Shown here: piece after piece, positions 32,897-41,505 of the stretch
Layout of the letters: every line of letters begins with the position of its first letter
How positions within the stretch are numbered: the stretch's first letter is position 1
Assembly (NCBI GenBank): GCA_020633415.1
Contig: JACKDQ010000003.1
Location: forward strand, 356,040-420,039
Source of the DNA: Deltaproteobacteria bacterium
GTDB taxonomy: Bacteria > Myxococcota_A > Polyangia > GCA-2747355
Reading direction: 5' to 3'
DNA length: 64,000 nt
The notes under the pieces: generated by a model
Told to the model about the DNA's origin: nothing
Seen by the model: the letters and a program-made list of their open reading frames with translations, nothing else
Databases searched by the model: none
Position numbers and translations under genes: made by a program

Positions 32897-33901
32897 TCAC
32901 AGCGTTCGCCCGCCGAACTCGGCCTCCGCGGCGAGGTACTCGGCAGAGCGCATATCTTGGTCATCGGCGTTAAGAATGCTCCTAAGCTCCTCCTCGAAAA
33001 CCGTCGAAGGCTGGGCGATTTGGCAATGGACTGCGCAGCGATCGAGGTCGGCCAGTAGTGCGTGGGCGCTGGCATAGCGCCGCTCACGATCGCGCAGCAG
33101 GGCGCGGCGAATAACTTCAGCGAGCGGTTTGGGGCAACTTGGCCGCACGGCGCATGGATCCGGGATCCGCGCGTGAACGATTCTCGTCGCAGTGATCCGC
33201 TCGTTACGTGAGCGGAACAACGGACGACCGGAGATCATCTCGTGCATCATCACGCCTAGTGCGAAGATGTCGACGCGTTGGTCGGCGCGCAGGCCATGCA
33301 GCACTTCTGGTGCCAAGTAAGAGGTGCGCCCGCGCAAATTGCGACGTCGCTCGCCGCAGATCCCGCGTGCTCGCGCGATGCCGAAGTCGATCAGCTTGGC
33401 CGTTGCATCGTCTTGTAGCAGAACGTTGTGCGGCGCGAGATCCATGTGGATGATTTCTAGCGGGTTACCGTTCAAATCGGTCCGTCGGTGGAGATAGTCC
33501 ACGGCGCGGGCCAGTTGAGTCGCTACGTGCAGCACGAGTGGGATCGACAGCATGCGTCCCTGACGCTGTGCTTCGGTCAGCACCCCGACCAGCGTGGGCG
33601 CGGGCACGTACTCCATCGCAATAAAAAAGCTGCTCGCGGCCTGGCCGAGTTCGTAGGTCCGCACGATGTTGGGGTGATTGAGTAGCGCGGCGATTCGCCC
33701 CTCTTCGATGAAGTTGGCGATGAAGGTTGGCTCGTTAGCCAGTTGCGGCAACAGGCGTTTGATCACCGCCAGACGTTGGTCGTGCTCTTCGGTGGTTTGC
33801 GCCAGGTAGATCTCGCCCATTCCCCCCGTTGCAAGTCGACGGAGCAGCTCATACCTACCGACGATCTCACGATCGCGCTTCAACCGGTTTACTGCTGACA
33901 A
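32897..33901 (-). CDS. Hanks-type serine/threonine protein kinase
   Basis: A 334-residue cytoplasmic kinase with the domain over about residues 15-290. The glycine loop is LATGGMGEIYLA, the ATP lysine is Lys48 (VIKRL), and the C-helix Glu is in NFIEEGRIAALLNHPNIV. The catalytic loop is HMDLAPHN (Asp154, Asn159), with Met in place of the Arg of HRD. DFGIARA (172-178) and SYLAPEV follow. No transmembrane segment or sensor domain is present. A non-RD catalytic loop usually means activity does not depend on activation-loop phosphorylation. The start is a TTG at 33901; another TTG lies six codons in. The target is unknown; a lipoprotein gene follows directly. Confidence 0.85.
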   Translation of the reverse strand: MSAVNRLKRDREIVGRYELLRRLATGGMGEIYLAQTTEEHDQRLAVIKRLLPQLANEPTFIANFIEEGRIAALLNHPNIVRTYELGQAASSFFIAMEYVPAPTLVGVLTEAQRQGRMLSIPLVLHVATQLARAVDYLHRRTDLNGNPLEIIHMDLAPHNVLLQDDATAKLIDFGIARARGICGERRRNLRGRTSYLAPEVLHGLRADQRVDIFALGVMMHEMISGRPLFRSRNERITATRIVHARIPDPCAVRPSCPKPLAEVIRRALLRDRERRYASAHALLADLDRCAVHCQIAQPSTVFEEELRSILNADDQDMRSAEYLAAEAEFGGRTL

Positions 33902-34157
33902 ATTCCGCTATGCCTGTTCATATTCAGGGTAGCGGATTGATAGGCGCAATCAAACGGAAAAGTGCTTAGATTACAAAGGCATACAAAGTCTTACACGGAG
34001 ATTGTGCGCCTCGGAAAGAAATGCAAATTACATTAAACGCAGCTAGAGTAAGGCAGGGTACGAAACGCTCAGGTTGTGCGGGCGATGTCGTTGGCTGCAA
34101 CGTCGGCGTGCGGCGCGAGGGAAAGCGCTGACCGAGCGCGGACCGGCGCGTGTTGCG

Positions 34158-34958
34158 CTATTGCCCAGGGAGCTTGGGCAGCTCCTCGATACTGGGCATC
34201 AGGGTGATCTCGATCCGGCGGTTCTCTTGGCGGCCCTCGCCGGTGCTGTTGTCGCCTACGGGGTCGAATGGGCCGTAGCCGGCGGCCGAGAGGCGGGTTC
34301 CGTCGACGCCGTTGGCCGTCATGAACTTGACCACGTTAACAGCGCGCGAGGTTGAAAGTTCCCAGTTGGATTTGAAGCGGCGGGTGCTGATCGGCACGTT
34401 ATCGGTGTGACCGGCGACCTGGAAGTTGCGCTCGGGGATCGCTGCCAACACCGAAGCTACTTCCTTGAGCGCCTCCTGGCCTTCGCTCTTGATCTTGTCT
34501 TTGCCCGGCGCGAAAAGAATCTTGTCGCTCATTTGAACAAGCATGCGTCCTCGGCGGACCCGCACTTTGAGCTTGCCGGCGCTGATCATGTTTTGGAATT
34601 TCGCCACGAGGTCGCGAAAAGCAGCCGCGCGCTTCTGCTCGATGGCGCGTGCGTGCTGCGCCTCGGCGAGTAGGCGCTCTTTTTCACCCAAGTCACGGAC
34701 GAGGTCACCTTTTTGGGTGCGCAACTTGCTAACGTCTTGGCCGAGGTCGGTCAGCTTGGTCTTTAGCGTGCGGTTCTCGCTGCCGAGCTCTTGGTTCTGT
34801 CGCTCCATCTGCGCTTTGGCGTCGGCGCAGGCCTTGCGGTCGGCCGACATCTCGGCCTTGAGGTTCTTTAGCTCGTCGAGCGTTTTGTTGTGCTGTTCCT
34901 CGGGGACGCCGCAGGCGAAGAGGAAACTGGCGATTAGCGATAGCGGTACGATGCGCAT
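34158..34958 (-). CDS. OmpA/MotB-family lipoprotein with coiled coil
   Basis: A 266-residue envelope protein. A short signal ends at FLFACG, a likely lipobox. Residues about 25-105 form a heptad-rich coiled coil (LKNLKAEMSADRKACADAK and onward). The OmpA-C peptidoglycan-binding domain covers about 130-260, with GHTDNVPIS and NWELSTSRAVNVVKF, including the Asp and Arg that bind diaminopimelate. It probably tethers the outer membrane to the wall. GGAAAGAGAG upstream supports the start. A small conserved-looking gene lies just upstream. Confidence 0.87.
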   Translation of the reverse strand: MRIVPLSLIASFLFACGVPEEQHNKTLDELKNLKAEMSADRKACADAKAQMERQNQELGSENRTLKTKLTDLGQDVSKLRTQKGDLVRDLGEKERLLAEAQHARAIEQKRAAAFRDLVAKFQNMISAGKLKVRVRRGRMLVQMSDKILFAPGKDKIKSEGQEALKEVASVLAAIPERNFQVAGHTDNVPISTRRFKSNWELSTSRAVNVVKFMTANGVDGTRLSAAGYGPFDPVGDNSTGEGRQENRRIEITLMPSIEELPKLPGQ

Positions 34959-34996
34959 CAGTCGTTCTCTCTTTCCTCTTTCGAGTAGCTCTGAAC

Positions 34997-35272
34997 TTAG
35001 CCTTCCAAACGGGGGCTGCCGCCGCCCGCCAGGCCTTTTCGTTGGTAAACCTCTTCGACGACTTTCTTGATCTGCTTATTCTCGACGCGAGCTAAGTTGA
35101 GCTCGAAATCCCAACTGACGTTGGCAGTCAGTCTCATCAACGTATCGGATTTGGAGTAGCCGAGTCGCAAGAGCAATGCAGCGCGCTCGGCGAGCTCAGT
35201 CAGATACATCTTTTTCGCCTTGGCGCCGGCCGAGATCGGCGGGACGTCTGCGGTGTACCAGTCAAACGGCAT
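34997..35272 (-). CDS. Small hypothetical protein
   Basis: 91 residues from the ATG at 35272, chosen because GAGG lies 6 bases upstream; an ATG at 35284 has no Shine-Dalgarno. The sequence is hydrophilic and helical (YLTELAERAALLLRLGYSK), with no signal peptide or membrane segment. Codon usage looks native. No family was recognised. It is 38 bases upstream of the OmpA-type gene and probably co-transcribed. Confidence 0.55.
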   Translation of the reverse strand: MPFDWYTADVPPISAGAKAKKMYLTELAERAALLLRLGYSKSDTLMRLTANVSWDFELNLARVENKQIKKVVEEVYQRKGLAGGGSPRLEG

Positions 35273-35391
35273 CAGAAACCTCATTCGCTGTGGGGCTCAA
35301 AAACGCCCGTAGTCTACCTGTGTGGCGGTGTCGATGGCAAGGGCGCGAAGAGCTTGCGAGCGGTGTGTTGCCCCTTCTACACTGACGGCGC

Positions 35392-36822
35392 TTGGACCAC
35401 TTTTCGCCTGACCACCGTTCGTGCGCTCTCGCGCGATGGCAGCTCCGCCATCGCGGCAGTAGCGTTCCGTTCGGTCTCACGCTGGTCCTGCTCGTTGCGG
35501 TTCACTCGAGGGCGCAGGCCTATGACTTTGAGGTCGACGCGCGTACCGAGGCAAACGGCTACCAACTGCGCGTGCTCGAGCGAGACGGCGTAAGCCTGAT
35601 CAATCGCCGCCGTGTCACCCAGTACCTCGGCCTGCGGATCTTCGACCTGTTGCCGCACCAGCAGGGCAGCGGGCCACAGCCCCAGCTCGACATCGATTTG
35701 CGAATGCGCTTTCTTACCGACTTTGGCGCCTATGCGCGCCCACCGTTTTCGCGCAAGGAGCTGCGAACCGACCGCTTCGAATTGCTGTTCGGCGCGCTGC
35801 ATGGGCGCAACCTGCTCGGCGACCTGCTCGATTTTTCTCTCGGACGCAAGCTCTCCTTCGAGATGTTCGATGTGTTCGCTTTTGACGGCTTGTGGGTTCG
35901 GCTGCGCAGCCGACGCTTGGGCCTGTTTGTTGAATCATATTTTGGTCAGCGCGTTGACCGCATGCAGCTGTTTTCGGTGGCCGTCTACGACGGCGACGGC
36001 ACGGCCGACGAAGAGGGAGAATTCGCGCCCTCGTTTGGTGCAGCGGTCGGCATCGACGGCGAACAAGGCTTTGGCTTGCGGGCGAGCTACCGCGGGGTGA
36101 TCTCTTATCGCGACGGTGAGCCGCAGCGCTGGGCGATGCAGCAAGAGGCGCTATTCTTCTCGCTACTCTGGCGCCCTGGTGCGCTTGGTGCCGAGCTAGC
36201 GTTTGCCAGTCGCTATGATCTGCTGCTCGGTGTGCTGAGCGACGTTAGCGCTGAACTGAGCCAACAGTTCGGTCCGCATCGGGTTGCGTTGGAATACTTG
36301 GCCAGTGAGCCTCACTTCGACGGCGACTCGATCTTTAACGTTTTCGCTAGCGACCCGTTTCGCGAGTTTCGACTGACCTACGCGGTCGGTTGGCGGCGCT
36401 TTCGCTTCGCGCTTCGCAGCGGCTATCAGTTTGTTTCGGTCGATGGTGAATCGCCGCGTGACGCGGTCACTGCACGGCTGTCCGGTCAGTGGCGTACGTC
36501 GCGCCAAGACGCGCAAGCCGAGCTGTATCTGCTCTCGGGGCTTGAGCAAGAAAGCCAGTTCGGTGCCGACCTATCTTACCGGCTTGAGCTGGCCTGGTGG
36601 TGTGCGTTGGACGCCAGACTCTCATTGATGCAGCAGCACAGTGCCGATGTCGATGATCTGCAGCGGCTGGGCGATCTGTTCAGCGCCGCGTTGCACGTCG
36701 GTGGCCAGCTCAAGCTGACGCAAGGCGTTGTGCTTTACCTCGCTATCGAGGACAACATCAGCCGGCTTTACCACAATGCGTTCCGCGCGATCGCCGTGCT
36801 CGACATGAGGTTTGCGCCATGA
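35392..36822 (+). CDS. Predicted outer-membrane barrel, partner of the multihaem cytochrome
   Basis: A 476-residue exported protein with signal sequence FGLTLVLLVAVHSRAQAY and then a series of alternating amphipathic strands rich in Arg, Tyr and Phe (for example FRLTYAVGWRRFRFALRSGY), ending RAIAVLDMRFAP. This is the composition of a 16- to 22-strand barrel. It contains no CxxCH itself. The stop overlaps the ATG of the cytochrome gene (ATGA), so the two are made in step. By analogy with porin-cytochrome conduits it may sheath the cytochrome in the outer membrane. The start is a TTG with a weak Shine-Dalgarno; the signal peptide position leaves some doubt about 20 residues. Confidence 0.7.
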   Translation: MDHFSPDHRSCALARWQLRHRGSSVPFGLTLVLLVAVHSRAQAYDFEVDARTEANGYQLRVLERDGVSLINRRRVTQYLGLRIFDLLPHQQGSGPQPQLDIDLRMRFLTDFGAYARPPFSRKELRTDRFELLFGALHGRNLLGDLLDFSLGRKLSFEMFDVFAFDGLWVRLRSRRLGLFVESYFGQRVDRMQLFSVAVYDGDGTADEEGEFAPSFGAAVGIDGEQGFGLRASYRGVISYRDGEPQRWAMQQEALFFSLLWRPGALGAELAFASRYDLLLGVLSDVSAELSQQFGPHRVALEYLASEPHFDGDSIFNVFASDPFREFRLTYAVGWRRFRFALRSGYQFVSVDGESPRDAVTARLSGQWRTSRQDAQAELYLLSGLEQESQFGADLSYRLELAWWCALDARLSLMQQHSADVDDLQRLGDLFSAALHVGGQLKLTQGVVLYLAIEDNISRLYHNAFRAIAVLDMRFAP

Positions 36823-37949
36823 GCGTTGCGCTGCGCCGACTATTGGCGGGGCTGGCCCTTGTCGTGAACGTGGCGCCGAGCGGCGCTGCGCGGGCGCGAT
36901 CCGTCGTCTACCCGGCGATCGTCGGGCTGCGATTCGACCATGAGCGCCATCGCAAGGTGGATTGCATGCGCTGCCACGCAGGCGTTGAACGAAGTACCAG
37001 TGCTGCCGCGCGCCATTTGCCCCGCGAACAGGTCTGTCGCAAATGTCACGCGAGCCAGACGCGCAAGGACGATTCACCGTCGGCTCGCAAGGCGGCGGGC
37101 GGGTGCAGCTACTGCCACCAGCAAACCGATGCCAAGCGCCTGCCGCCGGCATTGCGCGCCGTTCAGGCCACGCTGCATTTTTCTCATCGGCTGCATGGCG
37201 CGCGGGCTATCGATTGTGCCAGCTGCCACGGAGCAGGGGGCGAGATGCCGACCAAGCGCACTTGTCTGGGGTGCCACGCGCAGCGCGGTGCGACAAAGCG
37301 CTGTAGCGCGTGCCATCCGCAACGTGCTGATGGTCGCTTGAAGCTCGAGTTGGGTGGTGGGCGCAGGCTAGTGCCGCGCAGCGCGACGTACGGCGATGCA
37401 CATCAGCTGGGCTTTGGCAGCAGTCACGCGCAGATCGCGCGCACTCGCCCGGGCCAATGCGACCGTTGCCACCGGCCGCAGGATTGTCAGGCGTGCCACG
37501 CGGCGACGCTGCGGCCGATGTCGATCCATGCTGGCGATTACATCGCCAAACACGCGCTCGATGCACGACACAATCGTCCGAACTGCGCCAGCTGCCATCG
37601 CCATCAGACGTTCTGCTTGTCTTGCCATCGTCGCAGCAAGGTAGCCAACGCTAGCGAGGATTCTCGCTTTCGGCCCAACGGACCGCGCGACTTCCATCCG
37701 CCTGGCTGGTCATCGTCGCTAGTCGGCGCCGAACACCATCGCTTTCGCGCGCGGCGCGCCTTGCGCAGCTGCACCAGCTGTCATCGCGAGGCCGACTGTG
37801 TGCGCTGTCATCAGGCGGCGAAGCTCGGCGGTGGGGGCTTTTCGCCGCATGGCGAAAACTTCGCGCGGACGCTGCGCTGCGCCAGTTTGCGTCGGCGAAA
37901 CGCGCGCGTGTGCGCCAAGTGCCATAGCCCAATACCCAGCTGTCGGTAG
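36819..37949 (+). CDS. Thirteen-haem c-type cytochrome
   Basis: A 376-residue exported protein with 13 CxxCH haem c motifs (the first CMRCH, the last CAKCH), evenly spread, and additional His residues that could serve as distal ligands (FDHERH, HFSHRLHGA). The N-terminal signal ends about residue 27 (GAARARS). It is very rich in Arg/His and Cys, and has a high haem-to-residue ratio (about 1 per 29). It presumably transfers electrons across or along the periplasm, in partnership with the barrel encoded just ahead. No cytochrome c maturation genes are in the window, though a TlpA-like reductase is at 18841. Confidence 0.9.
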   Translation: MSVALRRLLAGLALVVNVAPSGAARARSVVYPAIVGLRFDHERHRKVDCMRCHAGVERSTSAAARHLPREQVCRKCHASQTRKDDSPSARKAAGGCSYCHQQTDAKRLPPALRAVQATLHFSHRLHGARAIDCASCHGAGGEMPTKRTCLGCHAQRGATKRCSACHPQRADGRLKLELGGGRRLVPRSATYGDAHQLGFGSSHAQIARTRPGQCDRCHRPQDCQACHAATLRPMSIHAGDYIAKHALDARHNRPNCASCHRHQTFCLSCHRRSKVANASEDSRFRPNGPRDFHPPGWSSSLVGAEHHRFRARRALRSCTSCHREADCVRCHQAAKLGGGGFSPHGENFARTLRCASLRRRNARVCAKCHSPIPSCR

Positions 37950-37963
37950 CGAGGTCGGTGCGA

Positions 37964-38872
37964 TCAGGACCTGACGGACGCCTTAGATTTGGGCTGGGCC
38001 AAGGCGATCCGTACTTGCTGAGCGTCCGGGGCGGTTTCGTTGACAACCGTCTCGTTGAGCGCCCCGGTGCGATAGCCGACCAGATCGAGCGTCGTGTAGC
38101 TGAAGCCAAGCGACCGCCCAATGTCGACGATTGCCGTGCGCTGTTCGAGCGCCCGGCCCATTTGCGCCGGATCGAGTTCGATCCGAGCGATCGCGTCGTG
38201 GAAGCGCACCCGCAGACCCCGAAAGCCGATATCGGCGAGCGCTGCTTCGAAGCGCTCGATGCGATCGAGCCGCTCGGGCGTTATCTGCGTGCCATAGGGG
38301 AAGCGTGAGGCAAGGCAGGCCATCTGCGGCTTGTCCCAGGTTGGCAGACCAAAATGGTGCGAGAGCAGTCTGATCTCCGCTTTGCTTAGTTCCGCTTCAG
38401 CGAGAGGGTGGCGGGCTTGCGCTTCGTTTGCCGCTTTGAGGCCCGGCCGGTGTCCGGTTAGTTCGTCGGCGTTGGTGCCCAAGAGGATCGCTTCAACCCG
38501 CTCTTTTGCGGCGACTTGCTTGGCAACCCGCATCAGCTCGCCTTTGCAGAAGTAGCAGCGGTTGGTCGGATTGGCGGCGTATTCGCTGTTTTGCACTTCG
38601 AGGGTGTCGCGCAACAGGTGTCGCGCACCGAGTCTTCGAGCCAGCGTCTCGGCTTCGGCAAGCTCACGCCGCGGCAGGCTGGGCGAAATCGCTGTGAGCG
38701 CGATCGCGTTGGCGCCAAGCGCATCGACAGCCGCCTTGAGCAGCAACGCCGAATCGACGCCGCCGGAAAAGCAAACCAGTGCACGCTTCGACTGGGCGAT
38801 CGACGAGACCAACCGTTGATATTTTGCGGTCAGTGCCGTGGGGACAACCGGGTTAGGCAAGTCAGCCGCCAT
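37964..38872 (-). CDS. larE: ATP-dependent sacrificial sulfur transferase LarE-type
   Basis: A 302-residue PP-loop ATPase of the LarE family. LarE adenylates a carboxylate on pyridinium dicarboxylate mononucleotide and replaces it with sulfur, toward the nickel-pincer cofactor. The PP-loop is SGGVDS (36-41). NPTNRCYFCKGEL gives Cys106 and Cys109; KPQMACLASRFPYGT gives Cys186, where the sacrificial cysteine is expected. Some LarE proteins instead use three cysteines to bind an iron-sulfur cluster and act catalytically; the three visible here would fit either. No larB or larC is in the window. The 5' end overlaps the PilZ gene by 11 bases. Confidence 0.88.
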   Translation of the reverse strand: MAADLPNPVVPTALTAKYQRLVSSIAQSKRALVCFSGGVDSALLLKAAVDALGANAIALTAISPSLPRRELAEAETLARRLGARHLLRDTLEVQNSEYAANPTNRCYFCKGELMRVAKQVAAKERVEAILLGTNADELTGHRPGLKAANEAQARHPLAEAELSKAEIRLLSHHFGLPTWDKPQMACLASRFPYGTQITPERLDRIERFEAALADIGFRGLRVRFHDAIARIELDPAQMGRALEQRTAIVDIGRSLGFSYTTLDLVGYRTGALNETVVNETAPDAQQVRIALAQPKSKASVRS

Positions 38873-39215
38873 TTTGCCGCCGTTCCTGATGAGCGATGTA
38901 CTCGGCCAAGCGCTGGAGGCTGGGTTCGTCGATCGTCGTGAATTGCAGGCCGAAGCCGGGTTGTCCGGTGGCTCGGCCAGCCACGCGCACCACCCGCGCT
39001 CGGCACGTCAGATCGAAGCCGATGTCATCCGCAGCGAATATCATGATGTCCAAATCGGTGCCGACGTGGATGCCTGGATACTCGTAGGGGTCGGCGTTGA
39101 GAAACAGTCCCCCCAGCGAGATGTTCTCGGTCGAGAGGATCTGGACTTCATCGTCGCGCGTGATTTGGACCTGCGCGAGGAAGTCGATACGTGGGTGTTC
39201 TCGTCGTTCGTGCAT
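38862..39215 (-). CDS. PilZ-domain protein
   Basis: A 117-residue single PilZ domain. The start is the ATG at 39215, just before RREHPRIDF, which supplies the RxxxR c-di-GMP-binding arginines; NISLGGLFL is the second motif (N/DxSxxG). It probably binds c-di-GMP in the cytoplasm, like the short myxobacterial PilZ proteins. The stop overlaps the larE start. A c-di-GMP riboswitch lies 10 kb away; this shows use of the second messenger but not a direct link. Confidence 0.85.
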   Translation of the reverse strand: MHERREHPRIDFLAQVQITRDDEVQILSTENISLGGLFLNADPYEYPGIHVGTDLDIMIFAADDIGFDLTCRARVVRVAGRATGQPGFGLQFTTIDEPSLQRLAEYIAHQERRQNGG

Positions 39216-39322
39216 GAGCCTTCGCCGCGCGCACCCGCGCGTTGCGTCCTCTTTTCTAGCATAGCCCGATCGACCCGGCTGGGTTTTGCGCCAAGATCTT
39301 GGGATCGAAGGGAATTGGCGGG

Positions 39323-39685
39323 CTATTCGGCCGCTAACCCGCAGACTTTGCACTTGCCGTCGACGCCGATCACGCCGATGCAGGCGCCGTCGGAGCAGAG
39401 CTGACGGGTGGTGGGATCGAAGGTTTCGCGATCCGCTGCGTTTGCCGCAAAAGCGGGTTCCCAGCCAGAGCCAGCGCGATCGGCCCCGGCGTGATCGGTC
39501 AGCTGATCAGTATTGTCCGCCAGTGCTGCCGGCGCTGAGCTGGGCTGGCTCAACGTTCCGAGCGCTTCTGTTCCGCAGACCTTGCACTTGCCATCACCGC
39601 CGATCACGCCGATGCAAACGCCATCGGGACAGAGTTGGCGTGCCGCCAGGTCTAGCTCGTCGTCGCTTTGTGTTTCGAGCGTCAT
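39323..39685 (-). CDS. Small protein with duplicated zinc-ribbon-like motif
   Basis: A 120-residue soluble protein. A 23-residue cysteine motif occurs twice, at residues 16-38 and 94-116, with pattern RQLCxDGxCIGVIGxDGKCKVCG. Each copy has C-x4-C and C-x2-C, a likely zinc ribbon. The two copies are joined by an Ala/Ser/Asp-rich linker of about 55 residues. Its ATG overlaps the stop of the zinc-ribbon gene upstream (ATGA). The motif probably binds zinc or another protein; no function is known. Confidence 0.65.
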   Translation of the reverse strand: MTLETQSDDELDLAARQLCPDGVCIGVIGGDGKCKVCGTEALGTLSQPSSAPAALADNTDQLTDHAGADRAGSGWEPAFAANAADRETFDPTTRQLCSDGACIGVIGVDGKCKVCGLAAE

Positions 39686-39990
39686 TTCAGATCTTTGAAC
39701 AATGCATCCAGCTTGGAGCGCGCCTGCGCTTGGGAGTCGTCAACTTCCGGCGCCGACTCGAGCTGAATGAACGTGAAATGCGCGCAGAAATTGGCGGCTT
39801 CGCGGTCGCGAATGAACTCGGCCTGATTCTCGCGGCATTGGTTGTGCGAGCCGGGATCATAAAAATGGCAGTTGCGGCAGACGTGTAGGTCCGTGCCGCA
39901 ATGCTTGCAGTGGTCCTGTCGACCGACTTTGATGCCGACCTTGATAATGAAATCTAACTCGTTACGACACTTATAGCAGTAGTAGGCCAC
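39682..39990 (-). CDS. Small multi-cysteine zinc-ribbon protein
   Basis: About 102 residues from GTG 39990, which has GAGGAG 5 bases upstream; a GTG two codons earlier lies inside the Shine-Dalgarno. YYCYKCRN, DHCKHCG, CRNCHFYDPG and a further NQC and NFC give at least eight ordered cysteines plus histidine, enough for two zinc sites. The C-terminal 30 residues are helical. It heads the minus-strand set with the duplicated-ribbon protein, PilZ and larE. Function not known. Confidence 0.65.
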   Translation of the reverse strand: MAYYCYKCRNELDFIIKVGIKVGRQDHCKHCGTDLHVCRNCHFYDPGSHNQCRENQAEFIRDREAANFCAHFTFIQLESAPEVDDSQAQARSKLDALFKDLK

Positions 39991-40112
39991 GGCCACTCCT
40001 CACCGCGCCAGATCTAGCACCGCGCGCCAATCTGAGCAAGAGAGGGCATCTGCGGGCCAGCGCCGACGTCGATATTCGGGCCAATTCGAAAAGAGTGCCT
40101 GCGTAACGCCGG

Positions 40113-41357
40113 CTAGGGGGTGCGCGGATCGGTCGCGGTCGGTGGTAACGAAATCTCCAACCGATTGACCCCGGAGCGGTTTTTCCAGTCCAAGCGGCCA
40201 CCGCAGCGTTGTGCCAGGTCACGGGCCAAGCCGAGGTGAAGGCTAGGGCCGCTGAATCCATCGCCGAAAATGGCGTCGAGACCGTCGTCCGACGTTTGCC
40301 CGTCCACCAGCAGCTCGCCATTGTCTTCGATCACAATCGCCACCCGGCCGTCGATCATTTCGGTGGAGAGGGCGATTTGTGGGGCGGGGCAGTCCCGTTT
40401 GCTGAGTACCGAGCGACGGGCGTTGATCACCACATCGAGGACGATCTGCGCCAGGTCCGCTTCCCGGGCGCGCACGGGTTCAACGGGGCCGAGGTTGACT
40501 TCAAGCGCTGCGTGCCCGGCAAGCTCGTGGCTGATTAAGTCGATCAACGTGCGGCAAAGCGCAGCGACGTCGACGTCACTTAGTGCGCCGTGAGCTGTTC
40601 GGTGCGAAAACAGCCGGAGTGTTTGGACGACGTGAGTGATGCGCTCGATTCCCTCATGACAATGAGCGAGCATCCGTTGGCCAGCGGCAAGCTGCTGATC
40701 GACGAGCTCATCGGCGGCACCGCCCTGTCGCGCCGCTTGCGCCAGCTTGCCGAGGGTCCGGTCGAGATACTCGAGGTTGGGCAAAATGAAACACATCGGA
40801 TTGTTGATCTCGTGGGCAACGCCGGCGGCGAGCATGCCGATCGCTACCTGTTTTTCGCTCTCGACGAGGCGGTGCTGGACCTGACGCAATTTTTCAATCG
40901 TCTGTTCGAGTGTTTGGGTGCGCAACTCCAAGGCGTCATTGGCCAACTGCAGGGCCGCGCGCGCCTGCTCTCGTTGGCGGATGAGCTCGATCCGCTCGAG
41001 TGTGTTCTCGACTTTGCTCAAGACGTTCTGTTTGCGTAGCGGCTTGAGCAGGTAGGCGTCGATCGACTCCTCGACCGCGCGCGCCGCGCTGTCGACCGAT
41101 GTGTCGGCGGTGATCAGCACGCAGGCGATTTCTGGCCAAAGTCGACGCGCTTCGTGGCAGAGACTGAACCCGTCGTCGTCTTCGAGGTTCTTGTCCGCCA
41201 ACAGGAGATCGAATCGCTGCCGGGCCAGGTGTTGCCGCGCGACCCGACCGCAGGTTGCTCCGGTGACTCGGTATCCCGCTTCGGCCAACGCGAGCTCGAG
41301 AAAGCGTTGGACGGTGGGCGAGTCGTCGACGACCAGTATTTCGGCAGCGCCGCTCAT
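40113..41357 (-). CDS. Receiver/histidine-kinase hybrid with weakened ATP site
   Basis: A 414-residue protein. Residues 1-120 are a response-regulator receiver: acidic DD11-12, phosphoacceptor Asp55 (LLLADKNLED), Thr/Lys at 83 and 105. A coiled linker (120-165) leads to a HisKA helix with His182 in AHEINNP. The C-terminal HATPase has Asn312 in VVINARRSV and DNG (345-347), but the second glycine box reads GPSLHLGLA in place of GTGLGL, and the usual FxxF spacing is reduced. It may still bind ATP. No membrane segments are present, so its input probably arrives by phosphorylation of the receiver. AGGTG upstream of the ATG fixes the start. No paired regulator lies nearby. Confidence 0.85.
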   Translation of the reverse strand: MSGAAEILVVDDSPTVQRFLELALAEAGYRVTGATCGRVARQHLARQRFDLLLADKNLEDDDGFSLCHEARRLWPEIACVLITADTSVDSAARAVEESIDAYLLKPLRKQNVLSKVENTLERIELIRQREQARAALQLANDALELRTQTLEQTIEKLRQVQHRLVESEKQVAIGMLAAGVAHEINNPMCFILPNLEYLDRTLGKLAQAARQGGAADELVDQQLAAGQRMLAHCHEGIERITHVVQTLRLFSHRTAHGALSDVDVAALCRTLIDLISHELAGHAALEVNLGPVEPVRAREADLAQIVLDVVINARRSVLSKRDCPAPQIALSTEMIDGRVAIVIEDNGELLVDGQTSDDGLDAIFGDGFSGPSLHLGLARDLAQRCGGRLDWKNRSGVNRLEISLPPTATDPRTP

Positions 41358-41505
41358 TGTGTCACCTAGGGTCGGTCCCAGACCCTAGCACAGCGCGGCT
41401 TCGCGCGGCAGCAAAGGGGTGGCGTCGGCCCTCGCGGCTGACGGTCGCCGTTGACAGTCGCCAACGGCTCTGGTGTACTCGCCGCGCCAACAGGAACGGT
41501 GTGCC

